64,000 bases of DNA from CAYWMY01 sp046352935 (GTDB lineage: Bacteria > Pseudomonadota > Gammaproteobacteria > Steroidobacterales > Steroidobacteraceae), in contig JAXMGR010000007.1 of NCBI GenBank assembly GCA_046352935.1, positions 62,001-126,000 of the forward strand, given 5' to 3'. A program made the translations under genes and the position numbers. The notes beneath the pieces are model-generated. The model ran no database searches. It saw nothing but the letters and a program-made list of their open reading frames with translations, and was not told where the DNA came from. Shown here in pieces: positions 46,281 through 55,257 of this stretch (position 1 is its first letter; each line of letters opens with the position of its first letter).

Positions 46281-48385
46281 CCATGGCTCTCGACACCAGC
46301 TTCCTGTTGAACCGGCGTTACAAGCCCGAGCCCTGCACCGGGCGCCAGCGCGAGGCGATGCAGCAGGTCTCGCACGAGGACTACTCCATCTACACGCAGC
46401 GCCTCGCGAGTGCCTGCGAGGAGGGCAAGGAGATCCTGATCCGGCTGGGCATCGCCGCACCGCTGCAGTCCGGCGACGTCTGTCTCGGCTTCCACACGGC
46501 CGACGGCGATCTCTCGCTCGCCGAGATGGGGACGTTCCTGCACGCGATCACGGCGTCCGTACCCATGAAGTTCGTGCTCAAGCATTACGCGAACGATCCG
46601 TCCGTTGGCCTGCGCGACGGCGACGTGTTCTTCTGCAACGAGGCGCTCTACGGCGGGCTGCACAACCCCGACCAGATCATGTTCATGCCGGTGTTCCACG
46701 ACGGCGAGCTGATCGCGTGGGTCGCGTCCGCAGGCCACGAGCCCGAGACGGGTGCCATCGAACCGGGCGGCCAGCCCGCGGACGCGCGCGACCGCTACGC
46801 CGAGGGACTCAAGGTGCCGCCCGTGCGCGTCGGCGAGAACTTCCGGCTGCGGCGGGACATGCTCGAGTTCTTCGAGAACATGGTGCGCTACCCCGAGATG
46901 ATGGCCATCGACACGGCCGTCAAGCTCTCGGCCTGCCTGCGGCTGCGCGAGCGGCTGCTGGAGATGGCGAAGGAACGCGGGAAGGAGTTCGTCGTCGGAC
47001 TGCTGCGCAAGGTCATCGAGGACAGCGCGGTCGCGGCGAAGGATCGCGTGCGCCGCCTGCCCGACGGGAAATACCGCTGCGTGACCTTCCTCGACACCTA
47101 CGGTCCCGGCGAGGCGCTGATCCGCGTGCCCTGCACGCTCGTCAAGCAGGGCGAGACCATGACGGCCGACTTCAGCGGCGCCTCGCCGCAGCTGCCCGGA
47201 CCCTACAACGCCTTCGAGCACATCGTCTACGCGCACCTGACCTGCATGCTGTTCCAGTACTACTTCTCCGACCTGCCGGGGAGTTCCGGAACGCTGGTGC
47301 CCTTCGACGTGCGCTGCACGAAGGGCACGTTCCTGCACGCCGATCCGCAGGCCGCGATCTCGAGCGGCACGGCCATGGCGCCGATCACGGGCAACGCGTT
47401 CATGATCTGCCTCGACAAGGCCATGTTCGCGGCGAACGACCCCGCGATCACCGCGAACATCGCGGTTCCGCCGGGCGCCTGCACGCGCGCGTTCTACTTC
47501 GGAGGCACGAATCAGCTCGGCAAGGAAGTGGCCGGCGTGTCACTGCGCCCCGGTAACACTTCGGCGATCGGCGCGCGGCCCGACAAGGACGGCGTCGAGG
47601 CGGGCTCGTTCTGGTGGGTGGGCCGCGGCAACGCGGTCGATGTCGAGCACGAGGAGATGCTGTATCCCTACTTCGCCGAGTACTGCAACCTCGCGCCCGA
47701 CAACGCGGGCCCCGGCAAGTACCGCGGAGGTGCCAGCATCAGCTACGGCATCCGCATGCACCACACGCCGGGCTTCTACGTGCAGACCTTCGGTCTCGCG
47801 AGCCGCTTCCCGGCGAACCCGGGGCTGTTCGGCGGCTACGCGGCCAACGTGCGGCCCGGCATCCGCATGACCGGCGCCGACTGGGAGCGCATCGATGCCG
47901 ATCCGGACGTGCCGGCGGCGCGCAACGAATTCGACCTGTTCGAGCTGGCGCGCCGCGCGGGCGCGAAGCTGCAGCTCACGCCGGTGCAGATCACGGGCGC
48001 GCTGTACAGGGCGGGCGACTTCGTCGGCGTGGTCGGCGCGGGTGCGGCGGGCTACGGTGACGTGCTCGATCGCGACCCCGAGGCCGTGGCGCGCGACGTG
48101 CGCGCGGGCGTGGTCACGCGCTGGAGCGCGGAGCACGTCTACTGTGTGGTGCTGCGCGAGGACGGCGCCGTCGATGCCGCGGCGACCGAGGCGCGCCGCG
48201 CCGCCGAGCGCCGCCAGCGGCTCGCGGAGGCGAAGCCCTATGCGGAGTTCGTGAAGGAGTTCGCGGCGGGACGCCCGCCCGCCGATGCGCTGACGCTCTA
48301 CGGCGAGTGGCCGATCCCGGGTGTGGCGAAGCCGGCCGTGCCCGCGGGCGCGCGGGTGCGCGAGGAAGCGCCGGCCCATGCCTGA
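46277..48385 (+). CDS. HyuB-type subunit of the carboxylase complex
   Basis: A 702-residue hydantoinase B/acetone carboxylase alpha-family protein. Family marks include GDVCLGFHTADGD, GDVFFCNEALYGGLHNPDQ, TADFSGASPQLPGPYNAF and NLAPDNAGPGKYRGGASISYG. In acetone carboxylase this subunit binds metal and carries out the carboxylation step with activated substrates passed from the HyuA subunit. It overlaps both neighbours (4 bp upstream, 8 bp downstream), so the complex and the next flavoenzyme are produced together. Confidence 0.88.
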   Translation: MTMALDTSFLLNRRYKPEPCTGRQREAMQQVSHEDYSIYTQRLASACEEGKEILIRLGIAAPLQSGDVCLGFHTADGDLSLAEMGTFLHAITASVPMKFVLKHYANDPSVGLRDGDVFFCNEALYGGLHNPDQIMFMPVFHDGELIAWVASAGHEPETGAIEPGGQPADARDRYAEGLKVPPVRVGENFRLRRDMLEFFENMVRYPEMMAIDTAVKLSACLRLRERLLEMAKERGKEFVVGLLRKVIEDSAVAAKDRVRRLPDGKYRCVTFLDTYGPGEALIRVPCTLVKQGETMTADFSGASPQLPGPYNAFEHIVYAHLTCMLFQYYFSDLPGSSGTLVPFDVRCTKGTFLHADPQAAISSGTAMAPITGNAFMICLDKAMFAANDPAITANIAVPPGACTRAFYFGGTNQLGKEVAGVSLRPGNTSAIGARPDKDGVEAGSFWWVGRGNAVDVEHEEMLYPYFAEYCNLAPDNAGPGKYRGGASISYGIRMHHTPGFYVQTFGLASRFPANPGLFGGYAANVRPGIRMTGADWERIDADPDVPAARNEFDLFELARRAGAKLQLTPVQITGALYRAGDFVGVVGAGAAGYGDVLDRDPEAVARDVRAGVVTRWSAEHVYCVVLREDGAVDAAATEARRAAERRQRLAEAKPYAEFVKEFAAGRPPADALTLYGEWPIPGVAKPAVPAGARVREEAPAHA

Positions 48386-49451
48386 CGGAGCGGGCGGCTT
48401 CGCGATCGGCTACATGCCGGACACGAATTTCGGGCCGTACGCGCGCCCGGAGCCGGACGCCGCGACCGTCAATGCCTGCGTGAACCAGCTCGTCGCGGAG
48501 AGCCTGCTCGCCGAGGAAGTCGGCTTCGAGGGCATCTTCATCCCGGAGCGCCACATGCGCACCGAGACCATGATGCCGAATCCGCTGCTCTTTCTCGCGA
48601 TGCTCGCGGCGCGGACGAAGCGCGCGCGGCTGGGGACCTTTGCGCACGTGCCGACCTACGGCTGGGACCCGATGCACATCGCGGAGACCACCGCGCTCAT
48701 CGACCAGATCTCGGGCGGTCGGCTCACGCTCGTGGTCGCGATGGGCGTGCTCGAGGATTCGTGGCGCATGTTCGGCGTCGACGGCGCGCAGCGTCTCTCG
48801 CTCTTCACCGAGGCTGTCGAGGTCATCAGGCGCGCGTGGACCTCGGAGCAGCCGTTCAGCTTCCACGGCAGGCGTTTCCGTTACGACGAGGTCTGCCTGT
48901 GGCCGAAACCCGTGCAGCGGCCGCACCCGACGCTCTGGGGCGGCGCACAGGCCGAGGCCGCGATCCGGCGCTGCGGGACCTTCGCGAGCGGCTGGTGCGG
49001 CGACCCGTTCCCGCTCGACATGGACACCTGGAACCGCCAGACCGACGCGTTCCGCGAGGAGGCCGCGCGGCACGGCGTGACGAATCCGAAGATCGTGCTC
49101 ATGCGCGACGGTTTCGTGGCCGGGACACGCGCCGACGCCGAGCGCATCTACGGCGAGGCCTTCGTCAACGAGATGCTCTTCTATCACGACCTCGGCATCC
49201 TCGCGCACCACGATCCGGGCATCCGCTCGCGCGCCGACGTGACGCTGGACCGGCTGCGCCGGTCGCTCGTGATCGGCACGCCCGCGGACTGCCGCGAGGC
49301 GCTGGAGATGTATCGCGACCTCTACCGCGTGGACTACGTCGTCATGCGCTTCCGCATGCCGCTCGGCCCCTCGTGGGGGGCGGTGCTCGACTGCATGCGG
49401 CTCTTCGGCGCCGAGGTGCTGCCGCATTTCCACGGCAGCGCGACGGGCTGA
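48378..49451 (+). CDS. Luciferase-like flavin oxidoreductase (LLM family), first copy
   Basis: A 357-residue bacterial-luciferase-like TIM-barrel enzyme using FMN or F420. LAEEVGFEGIFIPERHM, PMHIAETTALIDQISGGRLTLVVAMG and RRAWTSEQPFSFHGRRF are typical. The C-terminal IGTPADCREALEMY matches the family's last helix. It overlaps the HyuB stop by eight bases. A second paralogue lies 2.8 kb downstream in the same cluster. The reaction could be oxygenation or hydride transfer; cofactor choice is not readable from the sequence. Confidence 0.9.
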   Translation: MPDGAGGFAIGYMPDTNFGPYARPEPDAATVNACVNQLVAESLLAEEVGFEGIFIPERHMRTETMMPNPLLFLAMLAARTKRARLGTFAHVPTYGWDPMHIAETTALIDQISGGRLTLVVAMGVLEDSWRMFGVDGAQRLSLFTEAVEVIRRAWTSEQPFSFHGRRFRYDEVCLWPKPVQRPHPTLWGGAQAEAAIRRCGTFASGWCGDPFPLDMDTWNRQTDAFREEAARHGVTNPKIVLMRDGFVAGTRADAERIYGEAFVNEMLFYHDLGILAHHDPGIRSRADVTLDRLRRSLVIGTPADCREALEMYRDLYRVDYVVMRFRMPLGPSWGAVLDCMRLFGAEVLPHFHGSATG

Positions 49452-49543
49452 GACGGCAGGGCGGAGGCGTGGCGATCGGGCGATGAGACGACGAACGCGT
49501 GAGTCCGGGGGCTGCAGAGAATAGCGTCGGCGGAGGGTGAGCG

Positions 49544-50089
49544 ATGTTCAAGGACGCGATGCAATACAGCGACGAGGAGCTGCTGCGCTCCTGCCAGGCC
49601 TTTTTCGGCGGGCTGTACTGGGCCTGGTACTCGGCCGCCGTGCAGGCGGTCGGCGAGGAGAAGACCGCCGAGATCATGAAAGTCATGTGTGGCCGCTTCG
49701 CGGAGCTCGAAGAGGTCTACATGAAGCAGCTCTGGGGCGGGGAGTTCCGCTCGCTCCAGGACCTCGCGAAGCCGCTCGACGTCGTGCACCGCATGCTGGC
49801 CTACGAAGGCCGCACGCGCGGCTCCGTGCCGGACTGGACCTGGAGCGACGAGAACAAGGGCTACGAACGCATCGGCTACTGCCCGATCCACGCGGCCACG
49901 CCCGAGGAGTTCAAGGACAAGGGACCGACGCCGCTCTGCACCGTCTACTGCCATTCCATCGGCCAGCAGTTCTATGGCCGCATGGGCTGCAGCATCCGCC
50001 AGGACTCGTGGCTGTCGAAAGGCGGGACGCACTGCGGCTACCACATCGAGAAGCGTGCGGATGCGAAGCCGGCCGCGGGCCCGGGCTGA
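49544..50089 (+). CDS. ATC hydrolase-like protein (tentative)
   Basis: A 181-residue protein with a helical N-terminal half and a C-terminal half rich in Cys, His and aromatic residues: IGYCPIHA, CTVYCHSIGQQFYGRMG and GGTHCGYHIEKR. The layout resembles the L-2-amino-thiazoline-4-carboxylic acid hydrolase-like family that is often found as an accessory protein in catabolic clusters. The match is partial, so the name is tentative. It lies between the first flavoenzyme and the NTF2-like protein. The cysteine/histidine pattern suggests metal binding. Confidence 0.55.
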   Translation: MFKDAMQYSDEELLRSCQAFFGGLYWAWYSAAVQAVGEEKTAEIMKVMCGRFAELEEVYMKQLWGGEFRSLQDLAKPLDVVHRMLAYEGRTRGSVPDWTWSDENKGYERIGYCPIHAATPEEFKDKGPTPLCTVYCHSIGQQFYGRMGCSIRQDSWLSKGGTHCGYHIEKRADAKPAAGPG

Positions 50090-50111
50090 GGTCGGACGAC
50101 GGAGCAGGGCG

Positions 50112-50600
50112 ATGGGCGAGACGCTGGAAGAACGCGTGAACCGGCTGGAGCGGCGGCTCGTGGAGCTCGAGGACCGCGAGGCCATCCGCAACGTGCTGTC
50201 GCGCTACTCGAAGGTGGTCGACGCGCGCGACGCCGGGGGGCTCGCCCCGCTCTTCGCGCGGGAGGCGCGCGTGCTCGTGACACCCTGGGGCGTGGACGTA
50301 CGTGGCTACGACAACGTCATGGAATTCTTTCGCGCCTACTTCCAGACGGACTGGAAGGAGCCGCGCCACAACCGCGCCAACGAGGTCATCGAGCGCGACG
50401 GCGACGGCTACCGCGTGTTCAGCTATTTCCACGAGACGCTCTGGCGCGGCGACCAGTCGGTCGTGGGCTGGGGCACCTGGGACGACCGCTTCGTGTTCGA
50501 GGACGGCCGCTGGAAGTTCGGCGAGCGCATCATCACCATCCTGGCGCTCACGCCCATCGACAAGGGCTGGGCCGGGCCCGACAGGATCATGGGACTCTGA
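50112..50600 (+). CDS. SnoaL/NTF2-like protein
   Basis: A 162-residue NTF2-fold protein with a short N-terminal coiled coil (LEERVNRLERRLVELEDRE) followed by AIRNVLSRYSKVVDARD and the later strands WGTWDDRFVFEDGRWKFGERIITI. The SnoaL-like subfamily includes ring-hydroxylating dioxygenase small subunits, ketosteroid isomerase-like proteins and dehydratases; it also occurs as an accessory fold. It lies between the ATC-hydrolase-like gene and the CoA ligase gene, and the gap on each side is about 22 bp. Confidence 0.85.
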   Translation: MGETLEERVNRLERRLVELEDREAIRNVLSRYSKVVDARDAGGLAPLFAREARVLVTPWGVDVRGYDNVMEFFRAYFQTDWKEPRHNRANEVIERDGDGYRVFSYFHETLWRGDQSVVGWGTWDDRFVFEDGRWKFGERIITILALTPIDKGWAGPDRIMGL

Positions 50601-50622
50601 CCGGGCGGGTCCCGCAACGCGC

Positions 50623-52230
50623 ATGTCCAGCTCAGACACACAGTCGCTCATCCACCGCGTCGGCGGTCGGCGCACCATCGTCGACCGCTTCCTCGACAAT
50701 GTGCGCGATCGGGCGGAGCAGTGCTTCGTGCGCTTCGCCGGCCGCGACCACACATACGGTGCCGTCGGCGCGCAGGTCGAGCGTCTCGCCGCGTCGCTCG
50801 CCGCGGCGGGCATCGGCCGTGGCGACCGTGTCGCGCTCGCACTCGGAAATCGCCCGGCCTTCGTGGTCGCCTTCCTCGGCGTGCTCCGCACGGGTGCGAC
50901 CGCCGTGCCGCTCAACACGCTCTACAAGGCCGACGAGTACCGCTATGCGCTGGAGCACGCGGGCTGCGCCGCGGCGCTGACCGAGCCCGTGCACGAGCCG
51001 CGCCTCGTCGAGGCTGCGGCGCAGATGGCGAAGCCGCCGCTGCGCTTCGTCGCGACCGCCGAAGAGGGCGTTTTCGCAGCCGCACCCGGTGCGGCGGCTG
51101 CGGCGTCCGCGGGAAGCATCGCGGGAAATGCCGCGGCACTGCCCGTGCTCGAAGACCTGGCCGGCGTGTTCTACACCTCCGGCACCACCGCGCGGCCGAA
51201 GGGCGTGATGATCACGCATGCAAACCTGATCTGGTCAGCCGAAGTGACCATCCAGTCGCTGCGGCTCGGGCCCGGGGACGTGCCGCTGCTCGCGTTCCCG
51301 CTGTTCCACGTGAACTCCCTGTTCTACGGTCTGCTCTCGGCCGTCGTGATGGGCGGCAGCATCGGGCTGCTGGAAGGCTTCTCGGTCTCGCGCTACTGGA
51401 GCGATGCGATCGCGACCGGCAGCACCTGGACACCCGGCATCACCGGGCCGCTGATCCGGCTGCTGCTGCGTCAGGACGCGCGCCCCGAGGACAGCGCGCA
51501 TCGGCTGCGCTTCGCGGTGGGCGGTACGTTCCTGAGCCTCGAGGAACTCGACGCCTTCACCGCGCGCTTCGGTGTGCAGCTCGTGCCGGGCTGGAGCATG
51601 ACCGAGACCGTGGGCTTCGGCACGCTGCATCCCGTGGGTCGCGGCCTGCCGATTCGGGCAACGACGGGCATGGGTTTCCCGACGCTCGGACAGGAAGTGC
51701 GCCTCGTGCGCGACGAGGGCGGCGATGCGTCGCCCGGCGAGCCCGGCGAACTGCTGTTCCGCTCGCCCGGCATCTTCGCGGGCTATCTCAACGATCCCGC
51801 GGCGACAGCCGCAGCCTTCGCCGAAGGGGGCTGGTTCCGTACCGGCGACCTCGCCTGCGCCGACGCGACGGGGTATCTCTGTTTCGTCGACCGCAAGAAG
51901 GACATGATCAAGTCGAAGGGCGAGAACGTCGCCGCCGCGGAAGTCGAGCGCGTGCTGAACGAGCATCCGGGGGTGGCGGAGTCGGCGGTCATCGGCGTGC
52001 GCGTCGGCGAGGGGCTCATGGGCGAGCGGGTCGAGGCCTTCGTCGTGCGTGCCGCGGGCAACGAGGTCGACGAGGCGACGCTGCAGGCCTTCGCGCGCGA
52101 CAGGCTCGCCGACTTCAAGGTGCCCGCGGCCGTGCATTTCATCGCGGCGCTGCCGAAGACGCCGCTCGGCAAGATCCAGCGCGCGGAACTGAAGCGCAGC
52201 CGCACCGTGGCCGGCGCCTCGGGCGGATGA
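50623..52230 (+). CDS. AMP-dependent acyl-CoA ligase
   Basis: A 535-residue adenylate-forming ligase. The P-loop YTSGTTARPKGVMI, a GWSMTETVGFG motif, GWFRTGDLACAD, the linker DRKKDMIKSKGENV and the catalytic Lys in KTPLGKIQR are present. By position it should activate the acid made in this cluster, such as the beta-keto acid from the carboxylase, analogous to benzoylacetate-CoA ligase in acetophenone degradation. The specificity is inferred. Its stop overlaps the next gene's ATG. Confidence 0.92.
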   Translation: MSSSDTQSLIHRVGGRRTIVDRFLDNVRDRAEQCFVRFAGRDHTYGAVGAQVERLAASLAAAGIGRGDRVALALGNRPAFVVAFLGVLRTGATAVPLNTLYKADEYRYALEHAGCAAALTEPVHEPRLVEAAAQMAKPPLRFVATAEEGVFAAAPGAAAAASAGSIAGNAAALPVLEDLAGVFYTSGTTARPKGVMITHANLIWSAEVTIQSLRLGPGDVPLLAFPLFHVNSLFYGLLSAVVMGGSIGLLEGFSVSRYWSDAIATGSTWTPGITGPLIRLLLRQDARPEDSAHRLRFAVGGTFLSLEELDAFTARFGVQLVPGWSMTETVGFGTLHPVGRGLPIRATTGMGFPTLGQEVRLVRDEGGDASPGEPGELLFRSPGIFAGYLNDPAATAAAFAEGGWFRTGDLACADATGYLCFVDRKKDMIKSKGENVAAAEVERVLNEHPGVAESAVIGVRVGEGLMGERVEAFVVRAAGNEVDEATLQAFARDRLADFKVPAAVHFIAALPKTPLGKIQRAELKRSRTVAGASGG

Positions 52231-53309
52231 CGGGGGCGCAGGGCATGAACGACGATCCCGCCCGGTTCTCCATCGGGCTCCTCATCGACACGGCCGCCGC
52301 ACCGCCCGGCGGCCCGCCGCTGCCGCGCGACACGGCGCGCGCCGGCATCGAACAGATGATCGAGGAAGGCGTGCTCGCGGAGGACGCCGGTTTCGAGGGC
52401 GTGTTCGTGCCCGAGCACCACATGCGCCCCGAGACCGCGATGCCCGATGCGCTGGTGATGCTCGCCGCACTCGCAGGACGCACGCAGCGCATCCGGCTCG
52501 CGACCAGCGTGCTCGCGCCCGGTTACGGCTGGAACCCGATGCACCTCGCCGAGGCGACCGCGGTCGTCGACCAGCTCTCGCGCGGGCGGCTGACGCTGAT
52601 GCTGGGTCAGGGCAATGGAGACGAGTCGTTCCGGATGTTCGGCGTCGATCCGAAGCTGCGCATTCCCTGGCTCATGGAGTCCGTCGAGATCATCCGCCGC
52701 GCCTGGACCGCGCGCGAGCCGTTCAGCCACGAGGGTCCGCTCTTCAAGTTCGACCGTGTCTGGCTCACGCCGAAGCCCTTTCAACAGGACCCGCATCCGC
52801 CGATCTGGGCCGCGGCGGACACCGACAAGGCCGTCGGGCGCATCGCGAGTTTCGCGAGCGGCTGGTGCAGTGCGCCGTTCCCGGTCGCGCGGGACGACTG
52901 GCGGCGGCGCGCGGCGCAGTACCGCGAAGCGGCGAAGCGCAACGGCATCGCGAACCCGCGCGTCGTGCTGATCCGCGACGGCTGCGTGGCTGAAACGCGC
53001 GCCGAGGCCGAGAAGATCTGGTCGCAGAGCTTCGTGCCGGCCTGGCGCTCGTATTTCGATGCGGGCGTGCTGAAGCCGCCCGGATCGGCGCTCCGCTCGC
53101 GTGAGGACCTCACATTCGACACGATGCGACCCTGGTGCGTCGTGGGTACGCCGGCCGACTGCATCGAGGCGCTGGAACGCTACCGCGACGACTGGGGCTG
53201 CGACACCGTGATCCTGCGCCTGCGCTGCGGCTTCGGTCCTTCGCGCGAGGCGACCGCGCGTGCGATCCGGCTCTGCGGCGAACAGGTGCTGCCACATTTC
53301 AACCGATGA
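52227..53309 (+). CDS. Luciferase-like flavin oxidoreductase (LLM family), second copy
   Basis: A 360-residue paralogue of the enzyme at 48378. LAEDAGFEGVFVPEHHM, PMHLAEATAVVDQLSRGRLTLMLGQG and RRAWTAREPFSHEG correspond closely to that protein, so the pair arose by duplication and probably acts on related intermediates. The start ATG 52227 overlaps the ligase stop; ATG 52245, 18 bp later, is also possible. It ends 17 bp before the split-barrel flavoprotein. Confidence 0.9.
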   Translation: MTGAQGMNDDPARFSIGLLIDTAAAPPGGPPLPRDTARAGIEQMIEEGVLAEDAGFEGVFVPEHHMRPETAMPDALVMLAALAGRTQRIRLATSVLAPGYGWNPMHLAEATAVVDQLSRGRLTLMLGQGNGDESFRMFGVDPKLRIPWLMESVEIIRRAWTAREPFSHEGPLFKFDRVWLTPKPFQQDPHPPIWAAADTDKAVGRIASFASGWCSAPFPVARDDWRRRAAQYREAAKRNGIANPRVVLIRDGCVAETRAEAEKIWSQSFVPAWRSYFDAGVLKPPGSALRSREDLTFDTMRPWCVVGTPADCIEALERYRDDWGCDTVILRLRCGFGPSREATARAIRLCGEQVLPHFNR

Positions 53310-53326
53310 GGACAGGGAGAACCGCG

Positions 53327-53854
53327 ATGGCCGGAGACGGAAAGCAGGATTACGTCGACAGCTACGAAGACGTCTCGATGTTCGCGCTCGCGTCGGACGC
53401 CGAGGCGGACATGCTCGCCAGGCAGACCGAGTGCGTATTCATGTGGACCACGGCCGAGCACGACCCGGTGGGGGTGATCATGAGCTTCGTGCACAAGGAC
53501 GGGCGCTTCTGGCTCACCGCCACGCGGCGGCGCAAGCGCATCCGCGCGATCGAGGCTCGCCCGCGCGTCGCGGTCGCGGTCAGCAGCCGCGGCACCAACA
53601 TCGGCATCAGCCGCTCGGTCACCTACAAGGGCCGCGCGATCCTGCACGACGACGAGGCCACGAAGAAATGGTACTACCCGGCGCTCGCGGCGAAGCTCCG
53701 GCCCGGCAACCGCAGCCAGCAGGAGGCGTTCATCGCACACCTGAGCTCGCCGGGCCGCGTGGTCATCGAGATCGTGCCCGACAAGCGCATCGGCTTCGAC
53801 ACCGAGGCCATGTTCGCCAACTCGCCGGCGGGGCCGGATTCGACGCAGGTATGA
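53327..53854 (+). CDS. Pyridoxamine 5'-phosphate oxidase-like split-barrel flavoprotein
   Basis: A 175-residue protein of the FMN/F420-binding split beta-barrel family. VFMWTTAEHDPVGVIMSFVHKDGRFWLTATRRRKRIRAIEARPRVAVAVS is the characteristic N-terminal half, and the GRAILHDDEATKKW segment follows. Members act as flavin reductases or F420-dependent enzymes; this one might supply reduced flavin to the two luciferase-like enzymes or process the substrate itself. AGGGAGA precedes the ATG. Confidence 0.85.
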   Translation: MAGDGKQDYVDSYEDVSMFALASDAEADMLARQTECVFMWTTAEHDPVGVIMSFVHKDGRFWLTATRRRKRIRAIEARPRVAVAVSSRGTNIGISRSVTYKGRAILHDDEATKKWYYPALAAKLRPGNRSQQEAFIAHLSSPGRVVIEIVPDKRIGFDTEAMFANSPAGPDSTQV

Positions 53855-53918
53855 TCGGCGCACCAACCCCCGGCGGGTCGGTGCCGCCGGCGGGGACTGA
53901 ACGGACAGGGAGGCGACC

Positions 53919-54452
53919 ATGCAGATCACGGACATTCTCGGACAGATCGGCGGCATCCAGTCGATGGCGCGCGAACTCGGCGTCAGCGAATCGCAGGCGC
54001 AGAGCGGTGCCGCGGCGCTGATCCCGGCCATCCTCGGCGGCTTCAAGAAGCAGGCGCAGGCCCAGCCCGGCGGGTTCGACGACCTCATCGGCGTGCTCGG
54101 CAAGATGGGCGGCGGCGGCCTCATGGACGAAGTGCTCGCGCCGAAGCCCACGAACGTGGCGAGCGGCAACGACATCCTCGGCCAGATCTTCGGCTCCAAG
54201 GATGTCAGTCGCAACGTCGCGACCAGTGCGGCCACGCAGTCCGGCCTCGACCCTGCGGTGCTCAGGAAGATGCTGCCCATGCTCGCCATGCTGGTCGGCG
54301 GCTACATGTCGAAGCAGGGCGGCGCCGGCGCTTCCATGACGCCGCAGTCCGGCGGCAGTCTGCCGGGCGGCCTCGCCTCCATGCTCGACATGAACCGCGA
54401 CGGCAACGTGCTCGACGACGTCATCGGGCTCGCGGGCAAGCTGTTCCGCTGA
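53919..54452 (+). CDS. DUF937 protein
   Basis: A 177-residue protein with the DUF937 pattern: LGVSESQAQSGAAALIPAILGGFKKQAQA near the start, LKKMLPMLAML-like LRKMLPMLAMLVGGYM and a C-terminal DLNRDGN-like DMNRDGNVLDDVIGLAGKLF. Function unknown; Gly-rich linkers and the D-x-N-x-D-G loop suggest possible calcium binding. It is 64 bp after the catabolic cluster and may not belong to it. Confidence 0.85.
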   Translation: MQITDILGQIGGIQSMARELGVSESQAQSGAAALIPAILGGFKKQAQAQPGGFDDLIGVLGKMGGGGLMDEVLAPKPTNVASGNDILGQIFGSKDVSRNVATSAATQSGLDPAVLRKMLPMLAMLVGGYMSKQGGAGASMTPQSGGSLPGGLASMLDMNRDGNVLDDVIGLAGKLFR

Positions 54453-54570
54453 GCATCCGCGGCGGAAGAGCGACGCTGCGCGCCCCGGGGCCCGGGTGCG
54501 CAGCCTGCCGATATTGCGAAGAACGATCGCGCGCGATCACGAACGACACACAAGAGACAAGAGGGGAGCC

Positions 54571-55257
54571 ATGAAGAAGTACCTTGCGGAATTCCTCGGG
54601 ACGTTCTGGCTGGTGCTGGGCGGCTGCGGCAGCGCGGTGCTCGCGGCGGCATTCCCGGACGTCGGCATCGGACTGCTCGGCGTGGCGCTGGCGTTCGGCC
54701 TCACCGTCGTCACGATGGCCTACGCGATCGGCCACATCTCCGGCTGCCATCTCAACCCCGCCGTGTCGGTGGGCCTCTGGGCGGGCGGGCGCTTTCCCGC
54801 GAGCGAACTGCCGCCGTACATCATTGCGCAGGTGCTGGGCGCGATTGCGGCAGCCGCCGTGCTCTACGTGATCGCGAGCGGCGCGCCCGGCTTCGATGTC
54901 GCGGGCGGGTTCGCCTCCAACGGCTTCGGCCGCCACTCACCGGGCGGCTATTCGCTCGCGGCGGCGCTCGTCACCGAAGTCGTCATGACGATGTTCTTCC
55001 TGCTCGTCATCCTCGGCTCCACCGACAAGCGCGCGCCGGCGGGGTTCGCACCGGTGGCCATCGGCCTCGCGCTCACGCTCATTCACCTCATCAGCATCCC
55101 GGTGACCAACACCTCCGTGAATCCCGCGCGCAGCACCGGCGTCGCGCTGTTCGTCGGCGACTGGGCGATGGCGCAGCTCTGGCTGTTCTGGGTCGCGCCC
55201 ATCGCCGGCGCGGTGCTCGGCGCACTCGCATACCGGACCATCGCCGGCGAGGAGTGA
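54571..55257 (+). CDS. aqpZ: Aquaporin Z
   Basis: A 228-residue inner-membrane water channel with six helices and both NPA boxes: HISGCHLNPAVSVGLWAGGRF and SIPVTNTSVNPARSTG. The length and the two half-helices match AqpZ closely, and the start MKKYLAEFLGTFWLVLGGCGSAVL is canonical. GAGGGGAG precedes the ATG. It is the last clearly chromosomal gene before the cassette array. Confidence 0.96.
   Translation: MKKYLAEFLGTFWLVLGGCGSAVLAAAFPDVGIGLLGVALAFGLTVVTMAYAIGHISGCHLNPAVSVGLWAGGRFPASELPPYIIAQVLGAIAAAAVLYVIASGAPGFDVAGGFASNGFGRHSPGGYSLAAALVTEVVMTMFFLLVILGSTDKRAPAGFAPVAIGLALTLIHLISIPVTNTSVNPARSTGVALFVGDWAMAQLWLFWVAPIAGAVLGALAYRTIAGEE

Noticed and set aside
41796..48385. Simple annotation as a hydantoin or 5-oxoproline utilisation operon
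   Set aside because: The zinc-ribbon acetone carboxylase gamma-like gene between two HyuA-type genes, and a thiolase and CoA ligase in the same run, fit ketone carboxylation better.
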